Positions 1 through 8,175 of a DNA stretch of 64,000 bases are shown here, piece by piece (the first letter of the stretch is position 1; the number at the start of each line of letters is the position of its first letter). The notes under the pieces were generated by a model, which saw only the letters and a list, made by a program, of their open reading frames with translations, made no database searches and had not been told where the DNA came from. This stretch comes from an uncultured Clostridium sp. (lineage in GTDB: Bacteria > Bacillota > Clostridia > TANB77 > CAG-508). The stretch is from NCBI GenBank assembly GCA_905213875.1, contig CAJMJN010000001.1:119561-183560 (forward strand). Direction: 5' to 3'. Position numbers and translations under genes: made by a program.

Positions 1-148
1 GTTGAGGGAAAGAACTGCCAACTTCGTAACGAGAAATAAGTTCTTGACTAACATTTAAGTCAATACTTAATTTTAATTGTGTTATATTTTTGGATTCTCT
101 TAATTTCTTTAGATTTTCTAATTTATCTATAACTTTATTATCGTTCAT
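1..148 (-). CDS. XRE-family HTH regulator, N-terminal part (runs off the left edge)
   Basis: The protein starts at ATG 148 (reading leftward) behind a strong site, TGGAGGGG. The 49 visible residues begin MNDNKVIDKLENLKKLRES and continue through a helix-turn-helix of the Cro/CI type, with QLKLSIDLNVSQELISRYE as the recognition region. The rest lies outside the window. It is divergent from the SHOCT-like membrane protein at 317, so it may control that promoter region. Family assignment is fairly safe; target and partners are unknown. Confidence 0.75.
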   Translation of the reverse strand, partial: MNDNKVIDKLENLKKLRESKNITQLKLSIDLNVSQELISRYEVGSSFPQ

Positions 149-233
149 AAAACCCCTCCATCAAACTATAAGTATTATATTAGTTATTTTTGCCAACGAC
201 AGCAAAAACATTAATATTTTCTATGAGTAATAC

Positions 234-262
234 TTGTACAAAATATGAATTAGTGCTATACT
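234..262 (+). promoter_or_regulatory. Sigma-A type promoter for the 317 gene
   Basis: TTGTAC at 234-239 and TATACT at 257-262 are separated by exactly 17 nt. They lie about 55 nt before the ATG at 317, which has an AAGGAG site. Confidence 0.6.
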
Positions 263-316
263 GGAAATAAAGTATTATTTTGTCAAAAAAGACAAAAAAA
301 TGAAAGGAGTATAAAT

Positions 317-1837
317 ATGGGAAAGTTGGAAAAATTAGAACAACTACAAAAATTAAAAGAAAGTGGTAGCCTAACAGAGGAAGAATTTAAGCAAGAAAAA
401 GAAAAGCTGTTAAGTGGAGAAAACAAGAAAAGTAAAAAAGTAATTATTATTATTTTGACAGTTGTACTATTAGTTTGCATTGTAGGTGGAATATATTATT
501 TTATATCAAATAAATCTGCTGAAACAAGTTCAAGTGGTAACTCAAAAAAAGATGAAAGTGGATTTGAGCAAGCAAGTAAAAATAAGCAAGCAAGTGAAAC
601 AAAAAATTTGAGTTTTAGCAGTATGAGTGCAGATGATGAAGGACTTAGCGACACTCAAAAAGATATAGTTAATTATTTTGATTACGATTATTTTTCATTT
701 TATAGTAAAGATTTACAAAGGTATCCTCAAATATTTAATAATGCCAAAGTCCAAACAATAGGTGTTGTTGTAAAAGTATTAGAGTCTTCAAATGATGAAT
801 TCAAAGTTGTAGTTGCCCAAGGTGGTGGAAAAACTATGAGTGGAAGAAGTGAAGATGACTCTCCAAGAATATACGATGAAGGATTAGGAAGTCAATCAAT
901 TGATGACATTGATACAAACATATTATTTGTTTTAAGTGGAAAACAATTAGAAGAAAGATTGTTAAAAGGTGATGTCATACAAATGTATGGAAGATATGAA
1001 AATGTATCAAATTTCGAAATTGATGGCAAGACATATGAGTTACCACTTGTAAATTCAATTACAACATATAGATTATCTGATAACGATGGTAAATTTAAAG
1101 AGCAAAAAGTAAAAAATATAGCAGAATATATTTTTTCTAAAGATATAAAATTTTCAAAAATTGGTTCGGGAGTAGAAGGAACATCTTATAATGTAGTTTT
1201 AGATAATCAATCTAATGGAAACTTTAAAGCCTTTATTATGGGTAATGAAGGTGGTCCTATACTTTATGATTCAGATTACAATAATCTTAGTTACAATATT
1301 ACAAAAAAATTATGGGTAGGAGCAGATTTTGAAAATTATTTCGTAACAACATATGATGAAGGAACTAAACATGCATACTTAGAAGCTTTTAATAAAGATT
1401 TGAAAAAAATTTGGCCTTTGGAATTTGATATAAAAGATAATAGTACCTATAGTCAAATGCCAATAGATTTTACAAAATCTAAAATAGCAATAGTAGTGGA
1501 TAATGATTTATATATAATTAATGCAGAAACAGGAGAATTTTTAACCAAACCAATACTTGTAGGTAATAAAGTAAAAGTTAATATAGTAGATGATGGTATA
1601 ATATTAATAGGAAACTCTAATAAAGATACAATTATGAAAGTATCATTTGACGGAGAAATTTTAGAAAGACAAGATGCAGATTCTAGTTTATCTACTATTA
1701 ATTCAGCATATACCCAAATGATTGATAATAAAATGGTAATATGCTTAGAAGGTGATTCATTAGTAAGAAAATTTATAATTATTGATGAAAATGGTCATAT
1801 AGAATCAAATTCAAAAGATTTGGAATATGGAGAATAA
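317..1837 (+). CDS. SHOCT-like membrane-anchored protein with a large extracellular region
   Basis: The first 35 residues (LEQLQKLKESGSLTEEEF) match the short SHOCT-type oligomerisation motif. One membrane helix follows at about residues 42-63 (VIIIILTVVLLVCIVGGIYY). Then come a low-complexity Ser/Lys linker, a domain at about 130-260 that reads like an OB-fold (alternating beta strands), and a C-terminal half with repeated beta-strand units that could form a propeller. No catalytic motif is visible. The start has AAGGAG 8 nt upstream and its own promoter, and a clear terminator follows, so it is a one-gene unit. Function is unknown; a surface sensor or binding role is only a guess. Confidence 0.7.
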   Translation: MGKLEKLEQLQKLKESGSLTEEEFKQEKEKLLSGENKKSKKVIIIILTVVLLVCIVGGIYYFISNKSAETSSSGNSKKDESGFEQASKNKQASETKNLSFSSMSADDEGLSDTQKDIVNYFDYDYFSFYSKDLQRYPQIFNNAKVQTIGVVVKVLESSNDEFKVVVAQGGGKTMSGRSEDDSPRIYDEGLGSQSIDDIDTNILFVLSGKQLEERLLKGDVIQMYGRYENVSNFEIDGKTYELPLVNSITTYRLSDNDGKFKEQKVKNIAEYIFSKDIKFSKIGSGVEGTSYNVVLDNQSNGNFKAFIMGNEGGPILYDSDYNNLSYNITKKLWVGADFENYFVTTYDEGTKHAYLEAFNKDLKKIWPLEFDIKDNSTYSQMPIDFTKSKIAIVVDNDLYIINAETGEFLTKPILVGNKVKVNIVDDGIILIGNSNKDTIMKVSFDGEILERQDADSSLSTINSAYTQMIDNKMVICLEGDSLVRKFIIIDENGHIESNSKDLEYGE

Positions 1838-1848
1838 TTAGTAAATAG

Positions 1849-1886
1849 AAAAAAGTTCGCTTAAAATATTATAAAGCGAACTTTTT
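1849..1886 (+). terminator. Rho-independent terminator
   Basis: A 13-bp perfect stem (AAAAAGTTCGCTT / AAGCGAACTTTTT) with an 11-nt loop and a T-run lies 12 nt after the stop codon at 1837. Confidence 0.85.
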
Positions 1887-1923
1887 GACTTGTGAAATTT
1901 AAAATATGGTTATAAAATTAAAT

Positions 1924-2010
1924 TGCTACAATACTAAATATTTGTCTGCCATTATTACTAGCCCCTTATTAAATCTAGTAATACCTACAATACTAAAATG
2001 TATTGTAGCA
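1924..2010. repeat. Nested inverted repeats upstream of the DnaB-like gene
   Basis: Outer arms TGCTACAATAC (1924-1934) and GTATTGTAGCA (2000-2010) enclose inner arms ATTACTAG (1954-1961) and CTAGTAAT (1975-1982). The motif CTACAATACTAAA also occurs twice as a direct repeat. The region is non-coding and starts just after a terminator. It could be an operator, a single-strand origin or an attachment site; the sequence does not say which. Confidence 0.5.
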
Positions 2011-2039
2011 TTTATTATATATGAAAAAAAGGAATCAAA

Positions 2040-2858
2040 ATGAAAACAAATTTAGAAATGCTAGATAAGATAGTAAACTTAAATAACCCAAAGTTACTTA
2101 TGATTTGTGGAAAAAACGATATTGAAAAAATATTTAATATAAATTTAGTATCAACAATTACTTTAGAGCAACAAAGTCCAACAGCTATATTCTATAATAA
2201 AAAAAATGAAAATTTAGAAGATACTACAAGCATACAGGATAAAATATTATCAAATTATTATCACATAGATATACAAGAAATTAGTAATTATAGGTTAGCA
2301 GAAAGTTGTAACGTAAGAGAAAATTATAACTGGACACAAAACGAATATGTGTACTTAGATGGTGGAGATCTAAAACTAAAGATACCCAATAAAGAAAATC
2401 AAGATAAATTGAAATATAGATATGAAGAAATAGAAAAGTCAAATTTATATATTAATGCCATAGAAACAACTACATTAGAAGATTTAAAAACAAAATGCAG
2501 AAAGCTAAAACAAAAAAATGATGTAAAATTAATCATTATCAACGATTTAGAAATACTTAAGACTTACAATGTAATAGCTGTTAAAGAATTAAAACAGCTA
2601 TCTATTGAACTTGGTATTGTAATAATAGTTAGTTCCCCTATCATATTAAATTTGGAAATACCATTAGAAAAACAGATAAGAGATACAGAAAAGATAGTAG
2701 AAAATAGCGATATAGTTATATATATGAATAAGCCAAATACCAAATTAGAAGAAATAATAAAAATAGTAATAGCAAAGAACAATGGTGGAAAAACTGGAAT
2801 TATTGAAGTCGCATATATTGATAAATACTGTAAGATTTGTAATTTGGCTAAGATATAA
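2040..2858 (+). CDS. Degenerate DnaB-like (RecA-fold) protein without a P-loop
   Basis: The second half follows the order of motifs of the DnaB helicase C-terminal domain: VKLIIINDLEIL (Walker B strand), ELKQLSIELGIVIIVSSP (the 'LA.EL.vPvi.lSQ' region), DIVIYMNKP, and IVIAKNNGGKTGIIEVAY, which resembles the helicase 'iaKqRnGptG' signature. The normal Walker A loop is absent: the expected place reads LLMICGKNDIEKIFNINLV, with no GK[ST]. At 272 residues it is also much shorter than DnaB, and the N-terminal domain is missing. It is probably not an active ATPase; a structural or regulatory replication accessory is an inference. It is followed 20 nt later by the 2879 gene, so the two are likely co-transcribed. 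Confidence 0.55.
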   Translation: MKTNLEMLDKIVNLNNPKLLMICGKNDIEKIFNINLVSTITLEQQSPTAIFYNKKNENLEDTTSIQDKILSNYYHIDIQEISNYRLAESCNVRENYNWTQNEYVYLDGGDLKLKIPNKENQDKLKYRYEEIEKSNLYINAIETTTLEDLKTKCRKLKQKNDVKLIIINDLEILKTYNVIAVKELKQLSIELGIVIIVSSPIILNLEIPLEKQIRDTEKIVENSDIVIYMNKPNTKLEEIIKIVIAKNNGGKTGIIEVAYIDKYCKICNLAKI

Positions 2859-2878
2859 AATAAAAAAGGAGAAACTAA

Positions 2879-3745
2879 ATGAGTTGTTTTATAACGTGTA
2901 GAAGAATTGTCATAGGAAAAACAAAAAAGAAAGCACTAATAACAGTATGTAAAAATTGTAATGATTATGGAATACCACATTTTAACTATATTTCAAAAAA
3001 ATACGAAGTAACATTTAGCCTTTTATCTTCTGAATTCGTAGATACATTCGAAAATATAGAATTAGAAGATAGAACAGATACGGAAGAATTTTTGAATACA
3101 ATAGTAGATATAACAGATGTGAAAAAAACAAATAGAACAATTAGAAAGTTAAATAAACAATTTTTTAGAAAACAAAAAATAAGAAAAATAAAATATGCAA
3201 ATATATATGAAACTCTAAATGAGGGCAATAAATATTTTGAAGTAGACATTGCAGATATTGAGCCAGATATGACATATTGGGAATTAATAGTAAAATTATG
3301 GAATAAAAATAACGAAGAAAAAACACCAACTAATTTACTAAAGCCATATTACAGAAATTTTATAGAATATATTGACACAGCAACTTTTGGACTTAAAAAA
3401 CATTTAAACGGTGGAACGTGTTACACTAAACAAGACCAAGAAAGAACACCACATTTTATTTATAAAGTACCAACAGGAGAAGAATTTGCAATTTTATTTG
3501 AAAAGGCAGAATACTTACAACCAACACCAAGAAAACTAACACAAAAGGAATTAGATGTATTGGTAAAGTTTCTAAATACAGAATATAAAATCCAAGAAGA
3601 AGTAGAAACTTATTGGCAGTCCGGTGTATGGTTATGGAATAACCAAAATTATGAGTATAACGAATATTCTCCAAAGTGGTTTCCAAAATATAAGAAAATA
3701 GCTGATAATGTGAAAATGCCTGATTATACCAAATTAAATAATTAA
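2879..3745 (+). CDS. Hypothetical protein, 288 residues
   Basis: I do not recognise this protein. It starts at ATG 2879 behind AAGGAGAAA, 20 nt after the DnaB-like gene, with which it likely forms an operon. It is soluble and lysine-rich, and has a Cys-rich start (MSCFITCRRI and CKNCNDYG) that could bind metal. The C-terminal third is rich in Trp and Tyr (YWQSGVWLWNNQNYEYNEYS). There is no signal peptide or membrane helix. Its place in the accessory block suggests an element-specific role. Confidence 0.65.
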   Translation: MSCFITCRRIVIGKTKKKALITVCKNCNDYGIPHFNYISKKYEVTFSLLSSEFVDTFENIELEDRTDTEEFLNTIVDITDVKKTNRTIRKLNKQFFRKQKIRKIKYANIYETLNEGNKYFEVDIADIEPDMTYWELIVKLWNKNNEEKTPTNLLKPYYRNFIEYIDTATFGLKKHLNGGTCYTKQDQERTPHFIYKVPTGEEFAILFEKAEYLQPTPRKLTQKELDVLVKFLNTEYKIQEEVETYWQSGVWLWNNQNYEYNEYSPKWFPKYKKIADNVKMPDYTKLNN

Positions 3746-3836
3746 ATGAAAAATTACAGTAATGTAACTTTATTGTTTTAAAATAAAAACACGTTAAAAT
3801 TGATTTTGGTACGTTGAAAAGTATTGAAAATCCATA

Positions 3837-4562
3837 TTAAGTATTGATTTTTATTTCATTTTTATATTTATAATATGTGTTACGTGAAATCCCTATTAAT
3901 TTCAAACACTCTACATCAGACAAAACACCATTGAAGTCCTTAGAATATTTCTTGATTAAAGATTTAGATTCTAAGGATTTTTTTGTAGTTAATTTTGCCC
4001 CTTTAGGAGTTCCAATCCTTTTTCCAGCTAGTTTTGCAGTTTCTATTCCTTCACTGGTACGAATATGTAAATCTTCAAGTTCTTTTTGTGCTTGTTCAAA
4101 AACTTTACGAATTTGTTCTTTGGCTAAGGCTATTGTGTAATCATTTAATGCTTGAATAATAGCATTTATAAATTTATCAGTAGCTTGGTTTCCTGTTTGC
4201 ACTTGAAGTTTTATTTGATTATCTAAAGCATTTTTAAAGACTTCCGTATTTATTTGTGGCTCTTTTAAAAATTCAATACTAACATTATGCTTAAATAAAT
4301 CTTCGTATAAATTACAACCACCCTCACTATTCCTGCTCATTCTACTAGCACTATCAAATACCAACTTATACTTTTTATTTTGTTTATTCATTTTGACTTC
4401 TGCTATAATTTTTTCAAAATCTTTATATCCAATAACTTTAGCACCACTGCAAGTAATTTTTATTATTTTTGCATTAGGATATAGTTTCTTTATATTTCTA
4501 ATTTGCCTTTGTATATTTTGAGTTGGTCTACTTATCCTTGCAATTCCTATAACTTCTTCCAT
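3837..4562 (-). CDS. Small serine recombinase (resolvase/invertase type)
   Basis: This 241-residue protein has a resolvase N-terminal domain. IARISRPTQNIQRQI carries the catalytic Ser in the usual 'Y/A-R-x-S' position, and FDSASRMSRNSEG matches the conserved 'D-R-L-x-R' active-site arginines. A long helix around residues 130-175 (the E-helix) leads to GKRIGTPKG and a C-terminal helix-turn-helix (LKLIGISRNTYYKYK). Length and layout fit small resolvases rather than large integrases. It lies in opposite orientation to its neighbours, between the hypothetical gene and the XRE regulator. It may resolve multimers of the element or invert DNA. Confidence 0.8.
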   Translation of the reverse strand: MEEVIGIARISRPTQNIQRQIRNIKKLYPNAKIIKITCSGAKVIGYKDFEKIIAEVKMNKQNKKYKLVFDSASRMSRNSEGGCNLYEDLFKHNVSIEFLKEPQINTEVFKNALDNQIKLQVQTGNQATDKFINAIIQALNDYTIALAKEQIRKVFEQAQKELEDLHIRTSEGIETAKLAGKRIGTPKGAKLTTKKSLESKSLIKKYSKDFNGVLSDVECLKLIGISRNTYYKYKNEIKINT

Positions 4563-4606
4563 ATCTACCCTCTCCCCTATCAGTACAAAAAATAACGAAC
4601 ATTATT

Positions 4607-4693
4607 TTTAATACTAATTATAATACCGATTTTTTGAAATCACAAGAACGGTTTTAAGATTTTTTTTACTAAGGTTAGATTTAATACTAATTA
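4607..4693. repeat. 14-bp direct repeat in front of the resolvase gene
   Basis: TTTAATACTAATTA occurs at 4607-4620 and again at 4680-4693, a 73-nt spacing, in the gap between two leftward genes. It could bind the resolvase or the XRE regulator. Confidence 0.4.
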
Positions 4694-4727
4694 ATGATAA
4701 ATAAAACATATTATATTAGAAAACAAA

Positions 4728-5237
4728 CTATAAGAATTTTGCAAATGTCTTTATTAAAAGAATTTTTTCATTATCGGATAATACTTTTGGTACATTTATT
4801 TTCCCCCAACTATTGTGCTTGTGACTATTACAATAAAGGTTATGAATAATTTTTTCGATCAAATTTCTTAAATCATAATTTTCAATACCTTGTATTTTCA
4901 TTTCATTTTGAGAAGGTGCTTTATATGTAAAATAATGGGTATTTTCTAAAAGATAACAAAAATTTATTTCCAAAATATTACTAATATTGAGCAATGTTTC
5001 AATATCTAACTTTTTAGTTTCACCATTTTCTATGCGTTTAACCGTACGCTCTGAAACGCCTAGTTTATCAGCTAACATTTTTTGAGTATATATTTTTTTG
5101 ATTTCTCTATTACTTTCTTCATCGAATTTGCCTACTTTAGATTTTTCTTTAACTATATATGTTTTTTTTCTCCTATATTTAGCTATATTTTCTCCGATTA
5201 TTTTCAATATTGTATTAGAATTTTCATCTGTTTTCAT
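4728..5237 (-). CDS. XRE-family transcriptional regulator
   Basis: A 169-residue protein with a central Cro/CI helix-turn-helix (KMLADKLGVSERTVKRIENG), preceded by a basic N-terminal arm and followed by about 80 residues without a recognised fold. The ATG at 5249 is possible, but I prefer ATG 5237. GGTGAT stands just before it, and the promoter at 5253-5281 would start RNA near 5246, that is after the first ATG. It is divergent from the helicase gene at 5480, the usual place for a repressor controlling element replication. Confidence 0.8.
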   Translation of the reverse strand: MKTDENSNTILKIIGENIAKYRRKKTYIVKEKSKVGKFDEESNREIKKIYTQKMLADKLGVSERTVKRIENGETKKLDIETLLNISNILEINFCYLLENTHYFTYKAPSQNEMKIQGIENYDLRNLIEKIIHNLYCNSHKHNSWGKINVPKVLSDNEKILLIKTFAKFL

Positions 5238-5252
5238 AATATCACCCATAGA

Positions 5253-5281
5253 ATAATATCACAAAAACAAAATAGTGTCAA
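5253..5281 (-). promoter_or_regulatory. Consensus promoter of the XRE regulator
   Basis: On the minus strand TTGACA (5281-5276), a 17-nt spacer and TATTAT (5258-5253). A second TTGACA lies partly upstream, making an overlapping direct repeat that could serve as an operator. The leader would be about 10 nt. Confidence 0.7.
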
Positions 5282-5479
5282 TTATTGTCAAAATAATATA
5301 CATAAAATTACAAAAGTAACAATAGTTTTGAAGGCGAAAAATGAAATGTAACCTTGTAAACATACTGTAGCAATGAAAACAAGATTTATTAATACTTATA
5401 TGTTAATTATAGTGAAGGAGTGATGCAATATGAGTGTATTGATATTAAAAAATTAATTTTTTAAAAAAGGAGGCAAAAA

Positions 5480-7468
5480 ATGCAACATACAGAATACAAA
5501 GTAACAAAAAAAGGAGGAGTCCAATTTATGGAAGAAATAAAAAGCAGTAACGATGAAGTTACAAAAAATCATTTACACAATGTAGATATTCCAGAAGAAA
5601 CTTTAAGAAAGGAATATCCACAAACATTTCAAGAAGATGAAGATAAAGAACAACAAGAATTTGAAAAAAAAATGGGAGAAAATATGAAATATGTAGAAAT
5701 GCTTAAAAATAGTCCATATTATTTTAGTAAAAATGGATTAGAGAGAGACCTTAAGGGATGGGGAGCAAAAAGCAAATTATCAAATGTTTTAGTTATACCC
5801 ATAAAAAAAATAAATATAGATGATGGTACTAATTTCAAGAGCTATATAGAGCTAAAAGCTTTTATAAATACTGGTGAAGAATTACCAAGTATTAAAGTTC
5901 CAATAGAACAAATAGAAAGAAATAATTTCTATAATAACCCTATATGGGGAATTAAAGTAATATTTGCAAAGTCTTCATATAAGGAAGAACAAAGAAATTG
6001 CATAAAAGTATTAGGCAAAAATTTAAAAGAAGAAACCATATTTGGTTTTACAGGAATGAAAGAAATAAATGGAGAAACTGTTTTTCTCCATAGTGGCGGA
6101 GCTATTGGAACCTCTAAAAATATAAAAGTAGAATTAGGAGATGAGGTTTTGAACAGATATAAATTTACAGATAAGCAGTTTAACAAACAAGATGCTTTTA
6201 AGGTTGCATTTGCTTGTCTTGAAACAGCACCTTTAAAAATTACCGTGCCACTCTTTTCAATAGAATTTTTAGCACCATTATCAAGTACTTTTGATAAGGT
6301 AGGAATTCCAACAGGATTTTTAACGTGGGTACAAGGGCCCCAACAATGTAAAAAAACATCAATTGTGAGTGCATTTAATAGTTTCTTTGGAAATTTTGAT
6401 AGAAACCATGCTCCGCTGAGTTTCCTTGATGGTGTACCAAGTATAATTAATAAAGCTGCTAAATTAAGAGATATTCCATCACTTTGTGATGACTATTTCC
6501 CATCTGCAGATAAACAAGAAGCTACACATATGCAAAAAGTAGCACAAACATTAATTTCGTTAAGTTTCGATAGACTTACCGGTAGTAGAAGTAAATCCAA
6601 TGGTACATTAAGAAAGAATCCAAGACAAAATTCAATGGTAATAGGAACAGGCGAATTTTTTCCTGAACTAGGCCAAAGTAGAACTTCTAGAGTATTATTC
6701 TTAAATCTGGATAAAACAGATGTGAATAATGAAAAATTAAGATATATTCAAACGCATCAAGAGGAATTACAATTCATTATGAAGTGGTATATTCAAGATT
6801 TCATTTCTGATTTTAGTAATAAAGAGGAAGAAATAATAACAACATTTAGTGAGAAAACAACAGAAGCAAGTGAGGATATTTCTTTTAGAACAGCAGAAAT
6901 GATTGCTAGTTTATATGTCGGATATAAAATGTTCTTAAACTTTTCTTTTAAAAATAAAGTAATAAGTTCAGAAGAAAAGGAAAAGAAATTAAACGAAGCT
7001 TGGTCATACTTAATGTTAGTTGGAAAAGAACAAAATGAAACAGTTGAAAAAATTTCTCCAACTAATATGGTTATGGAAGCAATAGAAGCATTAATAAGTA
7101 TAAAAAAAATATATGTTGTAGATATAAAAAGTGCGCCATATATTAAGCCAAAAGACATTTATAAACCGGAATTTATAGGTTTTTATGATGAAGAAAGAAG
7201 TACAAATTTTGTATTTCCTGAAATATTATATAAAAAAATACGAGATTTTTATAAGCAACAGGGAGTCGATTTTCCGTTTAATCAAGCAACAATTTGTAAA
7301 GAATTAAAAAATAGTGGTTATTTATATATGACACCAAAACAAGTAAGACCTCAAATAAGAATAAATAATCCCATTACAAAAAGAGAACAAAGTACAATAG
7401 GTATTTTACAAGAAAAATTATACATACCTTGTATTTATAATGAAAACGGAGAACTTAAAGAGAAATAA
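5480..7468 (+). CDS. DUF927-like replicative ATPase/helicase of a mobile element
   Basis: A 662-residue protein. After an N-terminal half of about 270 residues comes an ATPase core: GFLTWVQGPQQCKKTSIVS is the P-loop (GxxxxKKTS, with Lys in place of the usual last Gly), IPSLCDDYFPSAD is a Walker B-like acidic site, and MVIGTGEFFPELGQSRTSR looks like a sensor/arginine-finger segment. The pattern is that of DUF927-type helicases found with plasmid and ICE replication modules. A C-terminal domain of about 150 residues follows. Two in-frame starts are each well served: ATG 5480 (AGGAGG, 6 nt) and ATG 5528 (GGAGG, 10 nt). It heads the rightward replication block. Confidence 0.65.
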   Translation: MQHTEYKVTKKGGVQFMEEIKSSNDEVTKNHLHNVDIPEETLRKEYPQTFQEDEDKEQQEFEKKMGENMKYVEMLKNSPYYFSKNGLERDLKGWGAKSKLSNVLVIPIKKINIDDGTNFKSYIELKAFINTGEELPSIKVPIEQIERNNFYNNPIWGIKVIFAKSSYKEEQRNCIKVLGKNLKEETIFGFTGMKEINGETVFLHSGGAIGTSKNIKVELGDEVLNRYKFTDKQFNKQDAFKVAFACLETAPLKITVPLFSIEFLAPLSSTFDKVGIPTGFLTWVQGPQQCKKTSIVSAFNSFFGNFDRNHAPLSFLDGVPSIINKAAKLRDIPSLCDDYFPSADKQEATHMQKVAQTLISLSFDRLTGSRSKSNGTLRKNPRQNSMVIGTGEFFPELGQSRTSRVLFLNLDKTDVNNEKLRYIQTHQEELQFIMKWYIQDFISDFSNKEEEIITTFSEKTTEASEDISFRTAEMIASLYVGYKMFLNFSFKNKVISSEEKEKKLNEAWSYLMLVGKEQNETVEKISPTNMVMEAIEALISIKKIYVVDIKSAPYIKPKDIYKPEFIGFYDEERSTNFVFPEILYKKIRDFYKQQGVDFPFNQATICKELKNSGYLYMTPKQVRPQIRINNPITKREQSTIGILQEKLYIPCIYNENGELKEK

Positions 7469-7479
7469 CAAAAATAAAT

Positions 7480-7552
7480 GTAAGTTTTAAATTTACTGTA
7501 AGTTGTCAATACAAGTAATATCAGTTAATGTGAGACAACTTACAGAACTTAC
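7480..7552. repeat. Four copies of TGTAAGTT in inverted pairs (iteron-like)
   Basis: GTAAGTT occurs at 7480-7486 and within CTGTAAGTTGTC at 7496-7507; the complements GACAACTTACAG and AACTTAC lie at 7534-7545 and 7546-7552. The inner 12-bp arms are a perfect inverted repeat with a 26-nt gap. The set fills the gap between the helicase gene and the 7575 gene. It could be an operator, attenuator or Rep binding array. Confidence 0.55.
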
Positions 7553-7574
7553 GTAAAATAAAGGAGAACAAAAA

Positions 7575-8042
7575 ATGAATAAATTAACACAACAAAATTA
7601 TAAAAAAATAAAACTTTTGAATTTAAAATCAGTTGAGATAATGCAGAATTTTTTAATTTTATTAAATTTAACATTATATGACTTTGTTACAGAACCTGGT
7701 GGAATAAATAACATTGGAAAAATAAATGAGTTAAAAAAGATTATTGATGCCCAAAGTTGTATGAATTTTAAAAAGATTGAAAAACTAATTGAATTAGGAA
7801 AGATAAAATATATAGATAGTACAAATTCTACTTGTATAAGATATTATTATGAAGATGCCTATCGCACTATAACAATGCCTGTTACACAACAAATACAAAT
7901 TCTAAAAAAATTCACAAAAAAGATGATTAAACTAATTCAATTTCCAATTTTAAGAAAAGAATTTGAAAATATAAGGACAAGAACTATAAGAGATTTAAAA
8001 AAACTTGAAAAAGTACAAAATGAAATAACAGCACAAAAATGA
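7575..8042 (+). CDS. Hypothetical protein, 155 residues
   Basis: I do not recognise this protein. It has a good start (AAGGAG 8 nt before ATG 7575), is very basic and appears all-helical, with a Lys-rich C-terminal helix (RTIRDLKKLEKVQNEITAQK) that could form a coiled coil. It lies between the iteron-like repeats and the Rep gene, so a replication-control role is plausible but unproven. Confidence 0.55.
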   Translation: MNKLTQQNYKKIKLLNLKSVEIMQNFLILLNLTLYDFVTEPGGINNIGKINELKKIIDAQSCMNFKKIEKLIELGKIKYIDSTNSTCIRYYYEDAYRTITMPVTQQIQILKKFTKKMIKLIQFPILRKEFENIRTRTIRDLKKLEKVQNEITAQK

Positions 8043-8051
8043 GTTAGCTTA

Positions 8052-8135
8052 ATATAAATATAAATATAAATATACCACAAAGGTGACTAAAAGATAAACA
8101 AGAAATCTTGTTTGATTTTAGTTACCGTAAACGGT
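8052..8135. other. Candidate rolling-circle origin (hairpin cluster)
   Basis: An AT-rich tract made of four TATAAA units (about 8052-8073) is followed by a long hairpin at 8082-8126. The left arm GGTGACTAAAAGATAAACAA pairs with TTGTTTGATTTTAGTTACC over about 21 positions with few mismatches and a tiny loop. A short palindrome, ACCGTAAACGGT, overlaps it at 8124-8135. The direct repeat ACCACAAA flanks the hairpins (8074-8081 and 8143-8150). This lies directly upstream of a Rep-like gene, the normal place for a double-strand origin. The nick site is not identified. Confidence 0.5.
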
Positions 8136-8175
8136 TGAAAAAACCACAAAAATCAGTAAGTTTAGGAGAAAAAAT

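Noticed and set aside
5430..5456. Eight-codon leader peptide before the helicase gene
   Set aside because: There is a GGAGTG site, but no terminator/antiterminator pair is clear and the coding sequence is too short to judge.
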